This document shows, in pieces, positions 19,059-29,568 of a stretch of 64,000 nucleotides of DNA (position 1 is its first letter; every line of letters starts with the position of its first letter). A model generated the notes under the pieces. That model was not told where the DNA came from. It searched no databases and saw nothing but the letters and a program-made list of their open reading frames with translations. The translations under genes and the position numbers were made by a program. This DNA is from an uncultured Helicobacteraceae bacterium (GTDB lineage: Bacteria; Campylobacterota; Campylobacteria; Campylobacterales; Helicobacteraceae). The DNA lies in the NCBI GenBank assembly GCA_944323885.1, contig CALUUD010000002.1, positions 186,001 to 250,000 of the forward strand, in the 5' to 3' direction.

Positions 19059-20699
19059 TTGGATATTTATAAAGATAAGGTTTTTACAGATCCAATTGAT
19101 ACTATTTGTGTATTTAATACTGATCATATAAAGGATTCCATTATAAAAATTGAATCATATTCTAAAGATAATTATGTACTTGGATATATTAGATATGATC
19201 TAAAAGATATGCTATTGGGTAGTAATATTATTTTAGATAAGCCACTTTTGTATTTTAATGTGTATAAAACATATACAGCTTATAATCCGTTAGTTTATCC
19301 ATTAATAAAGGATATAAATATTACACCAAGCATATCTTTTAATGATTACTTTGATGATATTAGTTTTATAAAAGATCAAATATCGCTTGGTAATACTTAT
19401 GAAGTAAACTATACAATTAATTTTGATATAGATTATAATGGAAGTGATATTGAGCTCTTTGAATATTTATTAAGTATGCAGAAAACAGATTATAGTGCTT
19501 TTATTTGTAATGAGTTTGAGAGTATTTTATCATTTTCTCCAGAATTATTTTTTAAAAAACAAGGAGATAAAATTATTACTAAACCAATGAAAGGAACTAT
19601 TGCAAGAGGTATAGATTCTAAAGATGATTTAAAACAAATTGAGTATCTAAAAAATGATATAAAAAATATAGCTGAAAATGTAATGATAGTAGATCTGCTT
19701 AGAAATGATTTAAGTAAAATTTCATCAAAAGTGGAAACTACAGAATTATTTTCTATAGAAACTCACAAAACATTACATCAAATGACTTCTCAAATTGAAG
19801 CAGAATTAATACACAATATAAATTTATTTGATATTTTTTGTGCATTATTTCCTTGTGGATCTATTACTGGTGCACCAAAAATAAGCACTATGAATATTAT
19901 CGATAAGATAGAAAGGCATAAAAGAGGTGTTTATTGTGGTGCTATAGGATATTTATCCCCTGATGAAATAATTTTTAGTGTTCCTATTAGAATTTTGCAA
20001 AAGGATAACAATAATAATAAATGGTGCTACAAAAGTGGTGGAGCTATTACTTGGGATTCTAATGTAAATGACGAATGGAATGAGGTTTTATTGAAATCAA
20101 AGTTTTTATTATTGGATTACAAAATTATTGAAACTATGAATGTATGCAATGGAGAAATTTTATTTTTGGATAAGCATTTGGAGAGATTAAAAAAAACAGC
20201 TTTAGCTCTTGGTTTTAAATTTGATAATATTGATTTTATAAATTTAAAAGATGGAATACTAAGATTACTTCTTAGTAAGGATGGTAGTTATACAATTGAA
20301 ATAAATGATTTTATAGAGCATAAGACTAATAAAATCATAATTTCAAAAAATAGAGTAAATTCTAATGAAAAATTCTTATATTACAAGACTACTATTCGTC
20401 CATGGTATGATGATGTAAATATGAAAATTAAAAACAATGAAATATATGATGAAATTTTTTTAAATGAGTATGATGAAATTACAGAAGGTTCAAGAAGTAA
20501 TATAGTTATACAAAAAGATGATATGCTATACACTCCACCAATTAAATGTGGATTATTAAATGGAATATTTCGTGATGAATTAGTTAGAAATAAACAATGT
20601 ATAGAAAAAAAACTTTATATACATGATTTAATTAATGCAGACAAAATTTTTTGCATTAATTCTGTTCGTGGTATGATAGAGGTAAATCTTGAGACATAG
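19059..20699 (+). CDS. pabB: Fused aminodeoxychorismate synthase component I / 4-amino-4-deoxychorismate lyase
   Basis: Two folate-pathway activities in one chain. The PabB part (to about residue 345) has the chorismate-binding signatures PELFFKKQGDKIITKPMKGT, with the PabB-specific lysine in KPMKGT, GSITGAPKISTMNII and RGVYCGAIGYLS. The C-terminal part (about 350-546) is a PabC-like PLP lyase domain with ITEGSRSNIVIQ and a following GLLNGIFRDEL. The start is taken as TTG 19059, eight bases after AAGG; an in-frame ATG at 19026, just after the tRNA, has no ribosome site. The same fusion is known in H. pylori. pabA overlaps its end. Confidence 0.88.
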   Translation: MDIYKDKVFTDPIDTICVFNTDHIKDSIIKIESYSKDNYVLGYIRYDLKDMLLGSNIILDKPLLYFNVYKTYTAYNPLVYPLIKDINITPSISFNDYFDDISFIKDQISLGNTYEVNYTINFDIDYNGSDIELFEYLLSMQKTDYSAFICNEFESILSFSPELFFKKQGDKIITKPMKGTIARGIDSKDDLKQIEYLKNDIKNIAENVMIVDLLRNDLSKISSKVETTELFSIETHKTLHQMTSQIEAELIHNINLFDIFCALFPCGSITGAPKISTMNIIDKIERHKRGVYCGAIGYLSPDEIIFSVPIRILQKDNNNNKWCYKSGGAITWDSNVNDEWNEVLLKSKFLLLDYKIIETMNVCNGEILFLDKHLERLKKTALALGFKFDNIDFINLKDGILRLLLSKDGSYTIEINDFIEHKTNKIIISKNRVNSNEKFLYYKTTIRPWYDDVNMKIKNNEIYDEIFLNEYDEITEGSRSNIVIQKDDMLYTPPIKCGLLNGIFRDELVRNKQCIEKKLYIHDLINADKIFCINSVRGMIEVNLET

Positions 20700-21273
20700 T
20701 ATAGATTCTAGTATTGTCGTAATTGATAATTATGATTCTTTTACATATAACATAATATATTATTTGAGGTGTTTTGGACATAATCCGCTTGTTTTTAAAA
20801 ATGATGAAATTAACATTAATGAATTATATAATATTGATTTTACTCATATTATTATCTCTCCTGGACCAAGTAATCCAAATAATGCCGGCATATCACTTGA
20901 TGTAATTGATACATTTTATACAACTAAAAATATTCTTGGTGTCTGTTTAGGACATCAATGCATAGCATATTATTTTGATGCAGATGTAAAAAAATCAGAT
21001 AATCCTATGCATGGCAAAGTAAGCTATATTACATTTGATGAAACTAGTAAACTTTATAAAAATATAGACCAAGGTTTTAGAGTTACAAGATATCATTCAC
21101 TTATAGTTGATAATATAAAGTTTCCATTAAAAATAAATGCTAGAAGTGAGGATAATGTGATAATGGGTATAGAGCATTTTAAATATAATATTTTTGGTGT
21201 TCAATTTCATCCGGAATCTATATTAAGTGAGTTTGGCAAGCAATTATTGTTTAATTTTATAAATATTCACTAA
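20689..21273 (+). CDS. pabA: Aminodeoxychorismate/anthranilate synthase glutamine amidotransferase subunit
   Basis: A class I glutamine amidotransferase of 194 residues that feeds ammonia to the chorismate-using partner. The nucleophile is in GVCLGHQCIAYYF and the His-Glu pair in FHPESI. PabA and TrpG are hard to tell apart; the 11-base overlap with pabB and the absence of trp genes here favour PabA (it may serve both). The start is TTG 20689, six bases after GAGG. Confidence 0.88.
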   Translation: MRHSIDSSIVVIDNYDSFTYNIIYYLRCFGHNPLVFKNDEININELYNIDFTHIIISPGPSNPNNAGISLDVIDTFYTTKNILGVCLGHQCIAYYFDADVKKSDNPMHGKVSYITFDETSKLYKNIDQGFRVTRYHSLIVDNIKFPLKINARSEDNVIMGIEHFKYNIFGVQFHPESILSEFGKQLLFNFINIH

Positions 21274-21325
21274 CTTTAGTTTATAATGCTAAGTTTATAA
21301 TTTTTGCTATAAAGGTTTATGAAAT

Positions 21326-22255
21326 ATGAGAGGATTCAAAATTTTTACAGGCTCTTCACATCCAAGTTTTGCAAAAGAATTAGCAAGATATTTAGATATT
21401 ATATTATCAAATGCCGAATTAAATAGATTTAGTGATGGCGAAATTAATGTTAAAATAAGTGAGAGTGTTAGAGGTAAAGATATTTATATAGTTCAACCAA
21501 CTTGTTACCCTACTAATGATAATTTAATGGAGCTTTTAATTATGGTTGATGCATTTAAGCGTAGTAGTGCATCTGATATCAATGCTGTAATTCCATATTT
21601 TGGTTATGCAAGACAAGATAGAAAGGCTGCTCCTAGAGTCCCAATTACTGCTAAGCTTGTAGCTAATCTTTTGCAAAGTGCAGGTGTAAGTAGAGTTATT
21701 ACTATGGATTTACATGCAGGCCAGATTCAGGGTTTTTTTGATATTCCTGTTGATAATTTATATGGTTCAATAGTATTTTATGATTATATAAAATCAAAAC
21801 AATTAATTAATCCAATTATTGCATCTCCAGATATTGGTGGAGTTGCCAGGGCAAGACAATTTGCAAATCAATTAGGGCTTGGTTTGATTATAGTTGATAA
21901 AAAGCGTGAACGTGCTAATGAAAGTGAAGTTATGAATATTATAGGTGATGTAAATGGTAAGACTGTTATACTTGTTGATGATATTATTGATACAGCAGGC
22001 ACTATGGTTAAAGCTGCAGAGGTATTAAAGAAAAATGGTGCAGTTAGCGTTATTGCTTTTGGAACACATGCAGTATTTAGTGGTAGTGCAATAGAAAAAA
22101 TAGAAAGTGGTGCTCTAGATGAAGTTGTTGTCACAAATTCTATACCATTTACTAACAATAGTTCAAAAATTAAGGTTTTGAGTGTAGCACCATTATTTGC
22201 AGAGGTTATACGTAGAATTTATCATAATGAGAGTGTTAATTCTTTATTTTTATAA
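21326..22255 (+). CDS. prs: Ribose-phosphate pyrophosphokinase (PRPP synthetase)
   Basis: Makes PRPP from ribose 5-phosphate and ATP, feeding purine, pyrimidine, histidine and tryptophan synthesis and, in this window, Apt and PyrE. The 309-residue length is standard. Visible motifs are FGYARQDRKAAPRVPITAKL, the MDLHAGQIQGFFDIPVDNLY metal/ATP region and the PRPP loop VILVDDIIDTAGTM. Two TATAAT boxes (21282-21287 and 21296-21301) stand upstream as possible -10 elements. Confidence 0.97.
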   Translation: MRGFKIFTGSSHPSFAKELARYLDIILSNAELNRFSDGEINVKISESVRGKDIYIVQPTCYPTNDNLMELLIMVDAFKRSSASDINAVIPYFGYARQDRKAAPRVPITAKLVANLLQSAGVSRVITMDLHAGQIQGFFDIPVDNLYGSIVFYDYIKSKQLINPIIASPDIGGVARARQFANQLGLGLIIVDKKRERANESEVMNIIGDVNGKTVILVDDIIDTAGTMVKAAEVLKKNGAVSVIAFGTHAVFSGSAIEKIESGALDEVVVTNSIPFTNNSSKIKVLSVAPLFAEVIRRIYHNESVNSLFL

Positions 22256-22342
22256 TTTTATGTTTAGTTTTTGATTTTATTTTTATGAATTTTGTGTTAA
22301 TATTATAGCTTTTAATCTTAAGAAAGAATGGTGGTGATATAG

Positions 22343-22555
22343 ATGCCAGGAATTAAAATAAGAGAAAATGAAAGTTTTGATGAGGCGTATAGAAGGTTTA
22401 AAAAACAAGCAGATAGAAATCTTGTTGTGACTGAAAGTAGAGCTAGAAGATTCTTTGAATCTCAAACTGAGAAGCGAAAAAAACAAAAGATTAATGCTAA
22501 GAAAAAAATGTTGAAACGCTTGTATGTTTTAAGACGTTATGAGTCTAAGTTATAA
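22343..22555 (+). CDS. rpsU: 30S ribosomal protein S21
   Basis: A 70-residue, very basic small-subunit protein. The N-terminal [20 protein letters not shown] and lysine/arginine-rich C-terminus are typical of bS21. It is followed 8 bases later by fabG on the same strand, and a TATTATAG-type -10 lies upstream around 22300. Confidence 0.95.
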   Translation: MPGIKIRENESFDEAYRRFKKQADRNLVVTESRARRFFESQTEKRKKQKINAKKKMLKRLYVLRRYESKL

Positions 22556-22563
22556 GGTTGATT

Positions 22564-23307
22564 ATGAAATTTAGCGGAAAAAATGTTCTAGTTACTGGTG
22601 CCAGTAAGGGTATTGGTGCAGATATTGCAAAAGTTCTAGGCTCTTATGGTTTAAAAGTATGGATTAATTACAGAAGTAATCAAGATCTTGCTATTAAAGT
22701 AAAAGATGATATTGAAAGTAGTGGAGGTGTTGCTTCTGTAATCTCTTTTGATGTTTCAAGAGAGAGTGAAGTATTAGATGCTTTTAAGGTTATTACTGAT
22801 TGTGATGGAGGTTTAAGTTATCTTGTTAATAATGCTGGTATTACAAATGATAAATTAGCAATCAGGATGAAGAATGAAGAGTTTTTGAATGTCATAGAAT
22901 CTAATTTACTTTCTGCCTTTATTGGTTGTAGAGAAGCTTTGAAATTGATGTCAAAAAATAGATTTGGTAGTGTTGTGAATATATCATCGATTGTCGGTGA
23001 GCGTGGTAATGCTGGTCAAACTAATTATGCAGCATCTAAAGGTGGTATGATAGCAATGAGTAAATCATTCGCATACGAGGGTGCTTCTCGTAATGTTAGA
23101 TTTAATGTTGTTACACCTGGCTTTATAGATACTTCTATGACAGCAAGTTTAAAAGATGATATAAAGGATGCTTATATAAAAAATATACCTCTTGGACGCC
23201 TTGGTGATGGAGTAGAAGTAGCTAATGCTGTAGCATTTTTGCTTAGCGATAATTCTAGCTATATTACAGGCGAAGTAATAAGAGTAAATGGCGGGTTATA
23301 TATGTAG
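22564..23307 (+). CDS. fabG: 3-oxoacyl-[ACP] reductase
   Basis: Reduces 3-oxoacyl-ACP with NADPH in fatty-acid elongation, and also serves pimeloyl-ACP assembly. A 247-residue short-chain dehydrogenase with TGASKGIG (11-18), NNAG (89-92) and the catalytic Ser142, Tyr155, Lys159 triad. The ATG at 22564 is six bases after AAGG; an upstream in-frame TTG touches the ribosome site and is less likely. acpP, fabF and accA follow. Confidence 0.95.
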   Translation: MKFSGKNVLVTGASKGIGADIAKVLGSYGLKVWINYRSNQDLAIKVKDDIESSGGVASVISFDVSRESEVLDAFKVITDCDGGLSYLVNNAGITNDKLAIRMKNEEFLNVIESNLLSAFIGCREALKLMSKNRFGSVVNISSIVGERGNAGQTNYAASKGGMIAMSKSFAYEGASRNVRFNVVTPGFIDTSMTASLKDDIKDAYIKNIPLGRLGDGVEVANAVAFLLSDNSSYITGEVIRVNGGLYM

Positions 23308-23352
23308 TAAATTTTGCTACAATTAATTTTTATTTTTAATTAAGGAGTTATT

Positions 23353-23583
23353 ATGGCAATTTTTGATGATGTAAAAGCGGTTATTGTAGAGCAATTAAGT
23401 GTTAATGAAAGTGAAGTAAAGTTAGAATCTAGGTTTGTTGATGATTTGGGTGCTGATTCTCTTGATGTTGTAGAATTAGTTATGGCTTTAGAAGAAAAAT
23501 TTGAGATTGAGATCCCAGATGAGGAAGCTGAAAAAATATCAACAGTCAAAGATGTTGTAGATTATATAGAGAATAAGAAATAA
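23353..23583 (+). CDS. acpP: Acyl carrier protein
   Basis: A 76-residue acidic protein with the DSL motif in [12 protein letters not shown]; Ser36 takes the phosphopantetheine arm. It carries chains for fatty-acid and biotin-precursor synthesis. The ribosome site AAGGAG is strong. A separate promoter is likely in the 45-base gap after fabG, which holds a GTAG...CTAC short hairpin and a TACAAT element. Confidence 0.97.
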   Translation: MAIFDDVKAVIVEQLSVNESEVKLESRFVDDLGADSLDVVELVMALEEKFEIEIPDEEAEKISTVKDVVDYIENKK

Positions 23584-23615
23584 TTTTTCTTTAAGTAATT
23601 TATTTAGGAGACAAA

Positions 23616-24842
23616 ATGCGAAGGGTAGTTGTTACTGGTATTGGTATGATCAATTCTTTAGGTTTAACTAGAGATATTTCTTTTAAAGCTATTGTTGATG
23701 GTAAATGTGGTATTAAAAAAATTACTTCATTTGATACTTCTAATATGCCCGTGAGTATAGCTGGAGAAATAGTTGATTTTGATCCTGCTAGTGTTATGGA
23801 TGCTAGAGAAATAAAAAAGGCAGACAGATTTATACAATTAGCCCTAAAGTCTTCAAAAGAAGCTATGGAAGATTCTGGATTATTAAACGATTCTACTGTT
23901 AATTATGAAAGATTTGGTATTAGTTCAGGATCTGGTATTGGTGGATTAGGTAATATAGAAAAAAATTCTATAGCTTGTTTTGATAAAGGTCCAAGGAGAA
24001 TTAATCCTTTTTTTATACCTTCAGCTCTTGTTAATATGCTAAGTGGTTTTGTATCTATAGAGTACAATTTAAAAGGACCAAATCTTGCTAGTGTCACAGC
24101 TTGTGCAGCTGGTAGCCATGCTATTATTGATGCTTATAAGACTATAGTTTTAGGTGGTGCAGATAGAATGCTTGCTGTTGGTGCAGAGTCTGCAATTTGT
24201 CCTGTTGGAATAGGTGGTTTTGCTTCCATGAAAGCACTTAGTACTAGAAATGATGATCCACAAGCTGCAAGTAGACCATTTGATATTGATAGAGATGGTT
24301 TTGTTATGGGTGAAGGTTCTGCTACTCTTGTTTTAGAGGATTATGAGATTGCAAAATCTAGAGGAGCAAATATCTATGCTGAAATTATAGGTTTTGGTGA
24401 GAGTGGTGATGCAAATCACATTACCACACCGGCTCCTAATGGTGAAGGTGCGTTTCGTGCCATGAAAGTTGCGTTATCAATGGCTAATACTAAAATAGAT
24501 TATATTAATGCGCATGGAACTAGTACTAAGTATAATGATTTATATGAAACTATAGCTATTAAAAATTTATTTGGTGGAAAAGATAATACACCTCCTATTA
24601 GCTCCACTAAGGGGCAAATAGGACATTGCTTAGGTGCAGCAGGTGCTTTAGAAGCAGCTATATCAATTCTTGCAATGAAGCATTCTGTTTTACCACCAAC
24701 CATTAATTATTTCACAAAAGATCCTGAATGTGATTTAGATTATATACCAAATATTGCAAGAGATGCAAATATTAGTTGTGTAATGAGTAATTCATTTGGT
24801 TTTGGTGGAACAAACGCAGTATTAATATTTAAGAAAATATAA
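23616..24842 (+). CDS. fabF: 3-oxoacyl-[ACP] synthase II
   Basis: Condenses acyl-ACP with malonyl-ACP. The 408-residue thiolase-fold protein has the complete KAS II catalytic set: Cys163 ([10 protein letters not shown]), His300 ([12 protein letters not shown]), Lys332 and His337 ([13 protein letters not shown]). It lies 32 bases after acpP with AGGAGA as ribosome site, and 5 bases before accA. Confidence 0.97.
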   Translation: MRRVVVTGIGMINSLGLTRDISFKAIVDGKCGIKKITSFDTSNMPVSIAGEIVDFDPASVMDAREIKKADRFIQLALKSSKEAMEDSGLLNDSTVNYERFGISSGSGIGGLGNIEKNSIACFDKGPRRINPFFIPSALVNMLSGFVSIEYNLKGPNLASVTACAAGSHAIIDAYKTIVLGGADRMLAVGAESAICPVGIGGFASMKALSTRNDDPQAASRPFDIDRDGFVMGEGSATLVLEDYEIAKSRGANIYAEIIGFGESGDANHITTPAPNGEGAFRAMKVALSMANTKIDYINAHGTSTKYNDLYETIAIKNLFGGKDNTPPISSTKGQIGHCLGAAGALEAAISILAMKHSVLPPTINYFTKDPECDLDYIPNIARDANISCVMSNSFGFGGTNAVLIFKKI

Positions 24843-24847
24843 AAAAG

Positions 24848-25792
24848 ATGTTTACATATTTAGATTTTGAAAAAAATTTAAAAACTATTCAAGATGATAT
24901 AGAGGCTGCTGTTATTAGAGGTGATGTGCATGCTAAGGAGATATTATCTAAAGAATTAGAGAATGAAGTAAAAATATTGTATTCCAATCTTACCGATTAT
25001 CAAAAACTTCAGTTAGCACGTCATCCAGATAGACCATATTCTATGGACTATATTGATATTTTTTTAAATGATGCTTATGAGATTCATGGTGATAGGCATT
25101 TTAGAGATGATATGGCAATAGTTTGCTTTATTGGAAAAGTTAGAGGACAAACTACTATGGTTATCGCTGAAGAGAAAGGTAGAGGTACTAAAAATAAGAT
25201 TGCAAGAAACTTTGGTATGCCAAATCCTGAAGGTTATAGGAAAGCATTAAGAGCTGCTAAACTTGCAGAAAAATTTAATATTCCTATATTAATGCTTGTT
25301 GATACCGCTGGTGCATATCCAGGACTTGGTGCTGAAGAAAGAGGGCAGAGTGAAGCAATAGCTAGAAATCTCTTAGAATTTAGTGCTTTAAAAGTACCAA
25401 CTGTTGCTATTGTTATAGGTGAAGGTGGTAGTGGAGGAGCTCTTGCTATTAGCGTAGCAGATAGGCTTGCTATGATGGAATACTCTGTATTTAGTGTAAT
25501 TTCACCAGAAGGTTGCTCTGCGATACTATGGAATGATCCACAAAAGGTTGAAAATGCAACAAAATCATTAAAAATTATTCCAGAATATTTATATAAATCT
25601 AATTTAATTGATGCAATTATAAAAGAGCCAATTGTTGGTGCTCATAGAGACAAGATAGGTGCATGTAATGCAATAGTTGATTATTATTTAACTTCTTTGG
25701 ATGAAATTAAAAAGGAACAAAATTTTGTTGATTCTAGATATAAAAAAATTATTTCATATGGTGCTTTTATAGAATCTGTTGTTAATGATTAG
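24848..25792 (+). CDS. accA: Acetyl-CoA carboxylase carboxyltransferase subunit alpha
   Basis: With AccD it transfers CO2 from biotin to acetyl-CoA to make malonyl-CoA. The 314-residue length is normal. Conserved blocks include [44 protein letters not shown] and [16 protein letters not shown]. It is the last fatty-acid gene of the cluster; its end overlaps yejA by 8 bases. Confidence 0.97.
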   Translation: MFTYLDFEKNLKTIQDDIEAAVIRGDVHAKEILSKELENEVKILYSNLTDYQKLQLARHPDRPYSMDYIDIFLNDAYEIHGDRHFRDDMAIVCFIGKVRGQTTMVIAEEKGRGTKNKIARNFGMPNPEGYRKALRAAKLAEKFNIPILMLVDTAGAYPGLGAEERGQSEAIARNLLEFSALKVPTVAIVIGEGGSGGALAISVADRLAMMEYSVFSVISPEGCSAILWNDPQKVENATKSLKIIPEYLYKSNLIDAIIKEPIVGAHRDKIGACNAIVDYYLTSLDEIKKEQNFVDSRYKKIISYGAFIESVVND

Positions 25793-27521
25793 ATATCTTT
25801 TTTTATTTTTTATTTATTGGAATTATATATTTGCTTCTAGTGCTGTTTCAATAGATGGTAATGTGAAATATAGTAATTTAAGATATTTTGATTATGTGAA
25901 TCCAAATGCTCCAAAGGGTGGAAAAATCAATGGTTATTCTATTGGAACATTTGATACCCTAAATCAATTCATTATAAAAGGCAATAAAGCAGAAGGGCTT
26001 GATTTGATCTATGATACACTAATGGTTCAGAGTAAAGATGAGCCATTTAGTCAGTATGGCCTTATTGCAAGTGATATTAAGCTTGGTAGTAATTATGTTA
26101 TTTTTACTATAGATAAAAATGCAAAATTTAATGATGGTATAAAAGTAAAACCAAGTGATGTGAAATTTAGTTTTGATATATTAATGAAATATGGAAATCC
26201 AATAATTAAGCAATATTATTTTGATGTTAGTAGTGTAGAGTTAGTCAGTGATAATAAAGTAAGATTTAATTTTAAAACTAGTAATAATAAAGAATTACCA
26301 TTAATTTTAGGTCAATTACATATTCTTCCAGAACATTTTTATAAAAATATTAAATTTGGTGAAAATCCTTTACTCATTCCTCTTGGTAGCGGTCCTTATA
26401 GGATTAAATCTTTTGAGGTTGGTAGAAAGATTGTATATGAAAGGGTAGAAAATTACTGGGCAATAAATCATCCAACTCGTATTGGCCAATTCAATTTTGA
26501 TGAAATATCATATACATATTATAAGGATGAAAATGTTGCACTTGAAGCATTTAAAAGTGGTAAGTATGATTTTAGATTAGAAAATAGTGCAAAGGTATGG
26601 GCGAATGGTTATAATGGTAAAGGAAAAAAAGAAGGTTTATTAAAACAGGTATCTTTTAAACATTTTCTTCCAAGTGGTATGCAAGGCTTCTTTTTGAATA
26701 CTAAGCGAGGTTTCTTTGATGATAAGATAGTTCGTGAAGCGCTTTTATATGCATTTGATTTTAATTGGAGCAATAAAAATCTATTTTTTAATCAATATAC
26801 TAGAACAAAGAGCTTTTTTGATAATTCTATTTTTGCATCTAGTGGTACTCCAAGTGGTCTAGAATATGATATATTAAAAAAATTAAATGTAGAAAATAAG
26901 ATTTTAGATACCAAATTTTATATACCTGTATATAATAATCTTCAAGATAAACGTAATGGACTTTTATATGCACAATCACTGTTACAAAAAGCTGGATTTA
27001 GATCTATTAATCATAAATTATATAAAGATGGAAAACAATTTAAATTTGAGATTTTACTTGTTTCCAAAGCTATGGAGCGAGTTGTATTGCCATTTATAGA
27101 AAATTTGAAAATGCTTGGCATTGAAGCTAGTATAAGAATGGTAGATATTGGTAGTTATATTAATAGGCTTAATAATTTTGATTATGATGTTATTGTTGCA
27201 GTTATCCCACAATCATTATTCCCTGGTAATGAACAAAGATTCTTTTGGAGTTCTAAAAGTGCTAATACAAATGGAAGTAAAAATTATTCAAGAATAGAAT
27301 CTAGTGATATAGATTTTTTGGTTGATAATATTATTAGTGCTAAAGATAAAAATGAACAAATAGCATATACAAGAGCTCTAGATAGATTGTTGCTATGGGG
27401 ATATTATGTGATACCGCATTTCTACTCTAATTATTTTAGAGTTGCATATTGGGATAAGTTTGAGTATCCAAAAGTATCACCACTATATGATTTTGATATT
27501 TGGACTTGGTGGTCTAAATGA
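25785..27521 (+). CDS. yejA: Peptide ABC transporter periplasmic binding protein (YejA-type)
   Basis: A 578-residue family 5 solute-binding protein with an N-terminal signal peptide (hydrophobic to about residue 20, [15 protein letters not shown]). The YejA subgroup is recognised by [39 protein letters not shown] and [17 protein letters not shown]. The YejABEF system imports oligopeptides and has been tied to peptide resistance in other bacteria; the substrate here is not known. The ATG overlaps the accA stop, with a poor ribosome site, suggesting coupling. yejB follows with a 4-base overlap. Confidence 0.88.
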   Translation: MIRYLFLFFIYWNYIFASSAVSIDGNVKYSNLRYFDYVNPNAPKGGKINGYSIGTFDTLNQFIIKGNKAEGLDLIYDTLMVQSKDEPFSQYGLIASDIKLGSNYVIFTIDKNAKFNDGIKVKPSDVKFSFDILMKYGNPIIKQYYFDVSSVELVSDNKVRFNFKTSNNKELPLILGQLHILPEHFYKNIKFGENPLLIPLGSGPYRIKSFEVGRKIVYERVENYWAINHPTRIGQFNFDEISYTYYKDENVALEAFKSGKYDFRLENSAKVWANGYNGKGKKEGLLKQVSFKHFLPSGMQGFFLNTKRGFFDDKIVREALLYAFDFNWSNKNLFFNQYTRTKSFFDNSIFASSGTPSGLEYDILKKLNVENKILDTKFYIPVYNNLQDKRNGLLYAQSLLQKAGFRSINHKLYKDGKQFKFEILLVSKAMERVVLPFIENLKMLGIEASIRMVDIGSYINRLNNFDYDVIVAVIPQSLFPGNEQRFFWSSKSANTNGSKNYSRIESSDIDFLVDNIISAKDKNEQIAYTRALDRLLLWGYYVIPHFYSNYFRVAYWDKFEYPKVSPLYDFDIWTWWSK

Positions 27522-28558
27522 TATATTATTTATATAAAAGATTATTTCTTTTATTAATTACATTGTTTGGTATTATGTGTATTAATTTTGTTATTATTCA
27601 ATTTTCGCCTGGTGGTCCAGTTGAGCTCATGCTTGCAAAATATAATACTCTAGCTACAAATGAAACATATCAAAAAAATGATTTTTATAGAGGAAAACAG
27701 GGTTTAGATGAAGATTTGGTTGATGAAATAAAAGAATTGTATGGTTTTGATAAGCCTTTATTTTCTAGATTTGTTTCTATGATAAAGAACTATATTGTAT
27801 TTGATTTTGGAGAAAGCTTTTATAGAAAGGATAAAGTAATTGATATTATAAAAGAAAAACTCCCAGTATCTATTTCTCTTGGCATTTTTAGCACATTTTT
27901 AATTTATCTTATTTCTATTCCACTTGGTATTAAAAAAGCTGTAAAAAATGGCTCAAAATTTGATACTTTATCAAGTATAGCAATTATTATTGCTTATTCT
28001 GTTCCATCATTTTTACTTGCAATTTTATTTATCATTTTATTCTGTGGCGGTAATTATTTTAGTATTTTTCCACTTCAAGGAATTGTTAGTGAAAATTTTG
28101 ATGATTTAAATTTATACTCAAAGATTCTAGATTATCTTTGGCATATTATATTACCAGTTACTTGTATCACAATAGGAGGTATTGCAACATTAAGTTTACT
28201 TATAAAAAATTCTTTTTTAGATGAGATGTCAAAACAATATGTTTTAGTAGCTAGAGCAAAGGGATTAAATAATAGACAGGTTATATATAGGCATATTTTT
28301 AGAAATGCAATGCTGCTTGTTATAGCATCATTTCCTAATGCTTTTTTATCTATGTTTTTTACAGGCTCATTAATGATAGAAATTATATTTAGTCTTGATG
28401 GATTAGGCCACTTAGGATATGAGGCAATAATCAATAGAGACTATCCAATAATTTTTGCATCATTATATATATTTACATTACTTGGTCTTATTATGGGAAT
28501 TGTTAGTGATATTGTTTATGTGTTAGTAGATAGACGGATAGATTTTGAAAAGAGATAA
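27518..28558 (+). CDS. yejB: Peptide ABC transporter permease (YejB-type)
   Basis: A 346-residue inner-membrane permease of the DppB/OppB class, with the N-terminal signature QFSPGGPVELMLAKYN, about six transmembrane segments, and the binding-protein-dependent EAA-like loop YVLVARAKGLNNRQVIYRHIFRNA that docks to the ATPase. YejB is chosen over OppB because of the long periplasmic loop (about 40-90) and the neighbouring yejA/E/F. It overlaps yejE by 1 base. Confidence 0.9.
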   Translation: MIYYLYKRLFLLLITLFGIMCINFVIIQFSPGGPVELMLAKYNTLATNETYQKNDFYRGKQGLDEDLVDEIKELYGFDKPLFSRFVSMIKNYIVFDFGESFYRKDKVIDIIKEKLPVSISLGIFSTFLIYLISIPLGIKKAVKNGSKFDTLSSIAIIIAYSVPSFLLAILFIILFCGGNYFSIFPLQGIVSENFDDLNLYSKILDYLWHIILPVTCITIGGIATLSLLIKNSFLDEMSKQYVLVARAKGLNNRQVIYRHIFRNAMLLVIASFPNAFLSMFFTGSLMIEIIFSLDGLGHLGYEAIINRDYPIIFASLYIFTLLGLIMGIVSDIVYVLVDRRIDFEKR

Positions 28559-29568
28559 TGATGATATATTTTTTAAAACAATTTAAGATGAATAAACTTG
28601 CTTATTACTCTTTTCTATTATTGTTATTAATTTTTATTGTTACTTTATTTGCTGAATTTATTGCTAATGATAAGCCTATTTTAATATATCATGATTCTAA
28701 ATTTTATTTTCCTGTTTTTTATAACTATGCTGAAGTCGATTTTGGTGGGGAATTTTTAAATTCTATTGATTACAGGGATCCATATTTTCTTAATCTTACA
28801 AAGGATTCTATTGTTGTATGGCCTCTTATACCTTATAGTTATGATACTATTGTTTATGATTTGAGTTATCCACCACCTATATCACCAAATACAGTGCATT
28901 TATTAGGTACAGATGATCAAGGTAGAGATTTGTTAGCTAGACTTATTTATGGTATTAGAATCTCACTTATATTTGGTTTTGTATCAAGTTTTTTTAGTAT
29001 GTTATTTGGTGTATGTTTTGGTGCTATTTCTGGATATTATGGTGGAAGAATAGATTTATTATCACAAAGATTTATAGAGATTTGGGCTTCTATGCCAATC
29101 TTGTTTTTAATTATAATATTATCTAGTATTATTAGGCCCACTTTTTTTATTATTTTATTTTTTATTATTTTATTTTCCTGGATGGGATTAGCCCTTCTTG
29201 TAAGAGCAGAGTTTTTAAGGATTAGAAATTTTGATTATATCAAAGCATCAAAAGCATTAGGTGTTAGTGATTTTGGCATTATTTTTAGACATATCTTGCC
29301 AAATGCTCTTGTATCTATAACAACATATTTTCCATTCATTATTGCAGGTTCTATTACAACTTTAACATCACTTGATTTTTTAGGTTTTGGACTTCCTGTG
29401 CATTATGCATCTCTTGGTGAAATTTTAAATCAAGGAAAAGAAAATCTGACTTCTCCACATATTGGTATTGTTGGTTTTATAACATTAAGTATTATTTTAT
29501 CTTTACTTATTTTTATTGGTGATGGTGTAAGAAATAGTATAGATAAGAGTAGGAACATTAATGAATAG
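28558..29568 (+). CDS. yejE: Peptide ABC transporter permease (YejE-type)
   Basis: The second permease, 336 residues. It has a large periplasmic insertion after the first transmembrane segment (about 30-120, including the YejE-like GGEFLNSIDYRDPYF), the motif LLGTDDQGRDLLARLIYGIRISL and the EAA loop FDYIKASKALGVSDFGIIFRHILPNA written across about 225-250. Start is ATG 28558 in TAATGATG, so a second ATG three bases on is equally possible. It overlaps yejF by 8 bases. Confidence 0.9.
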   Translation: MMIYFLKQFKMNKLAYYSFLLLLLIFIVTLFAEFIANDKPILIYHDSKFYFPVFYNYAEVDFGGEFLNSIDYRDPYFLNLTKDSIVVWPLIPYSYDTIVYDLSYPPPISPNTVHLLGTDDQGRDLLARLIYGIRISLIFGFVSSFFSMLFGVCFGAISGYYGGRIDLLSQRFIEIWASMPILFLIIILSSIIRPTFFIILFFIILFSWMGLALLVRAEFLRIRNFDYIKASKALGVSDFGIIFRHILPNALVSITTYFPFIIAGSITTLTSLDFLGFGLPVHYASLGEILNQGKENLTSPHIGIVGFITLSIILSLLIFIGDGVRNSIDKSRNINE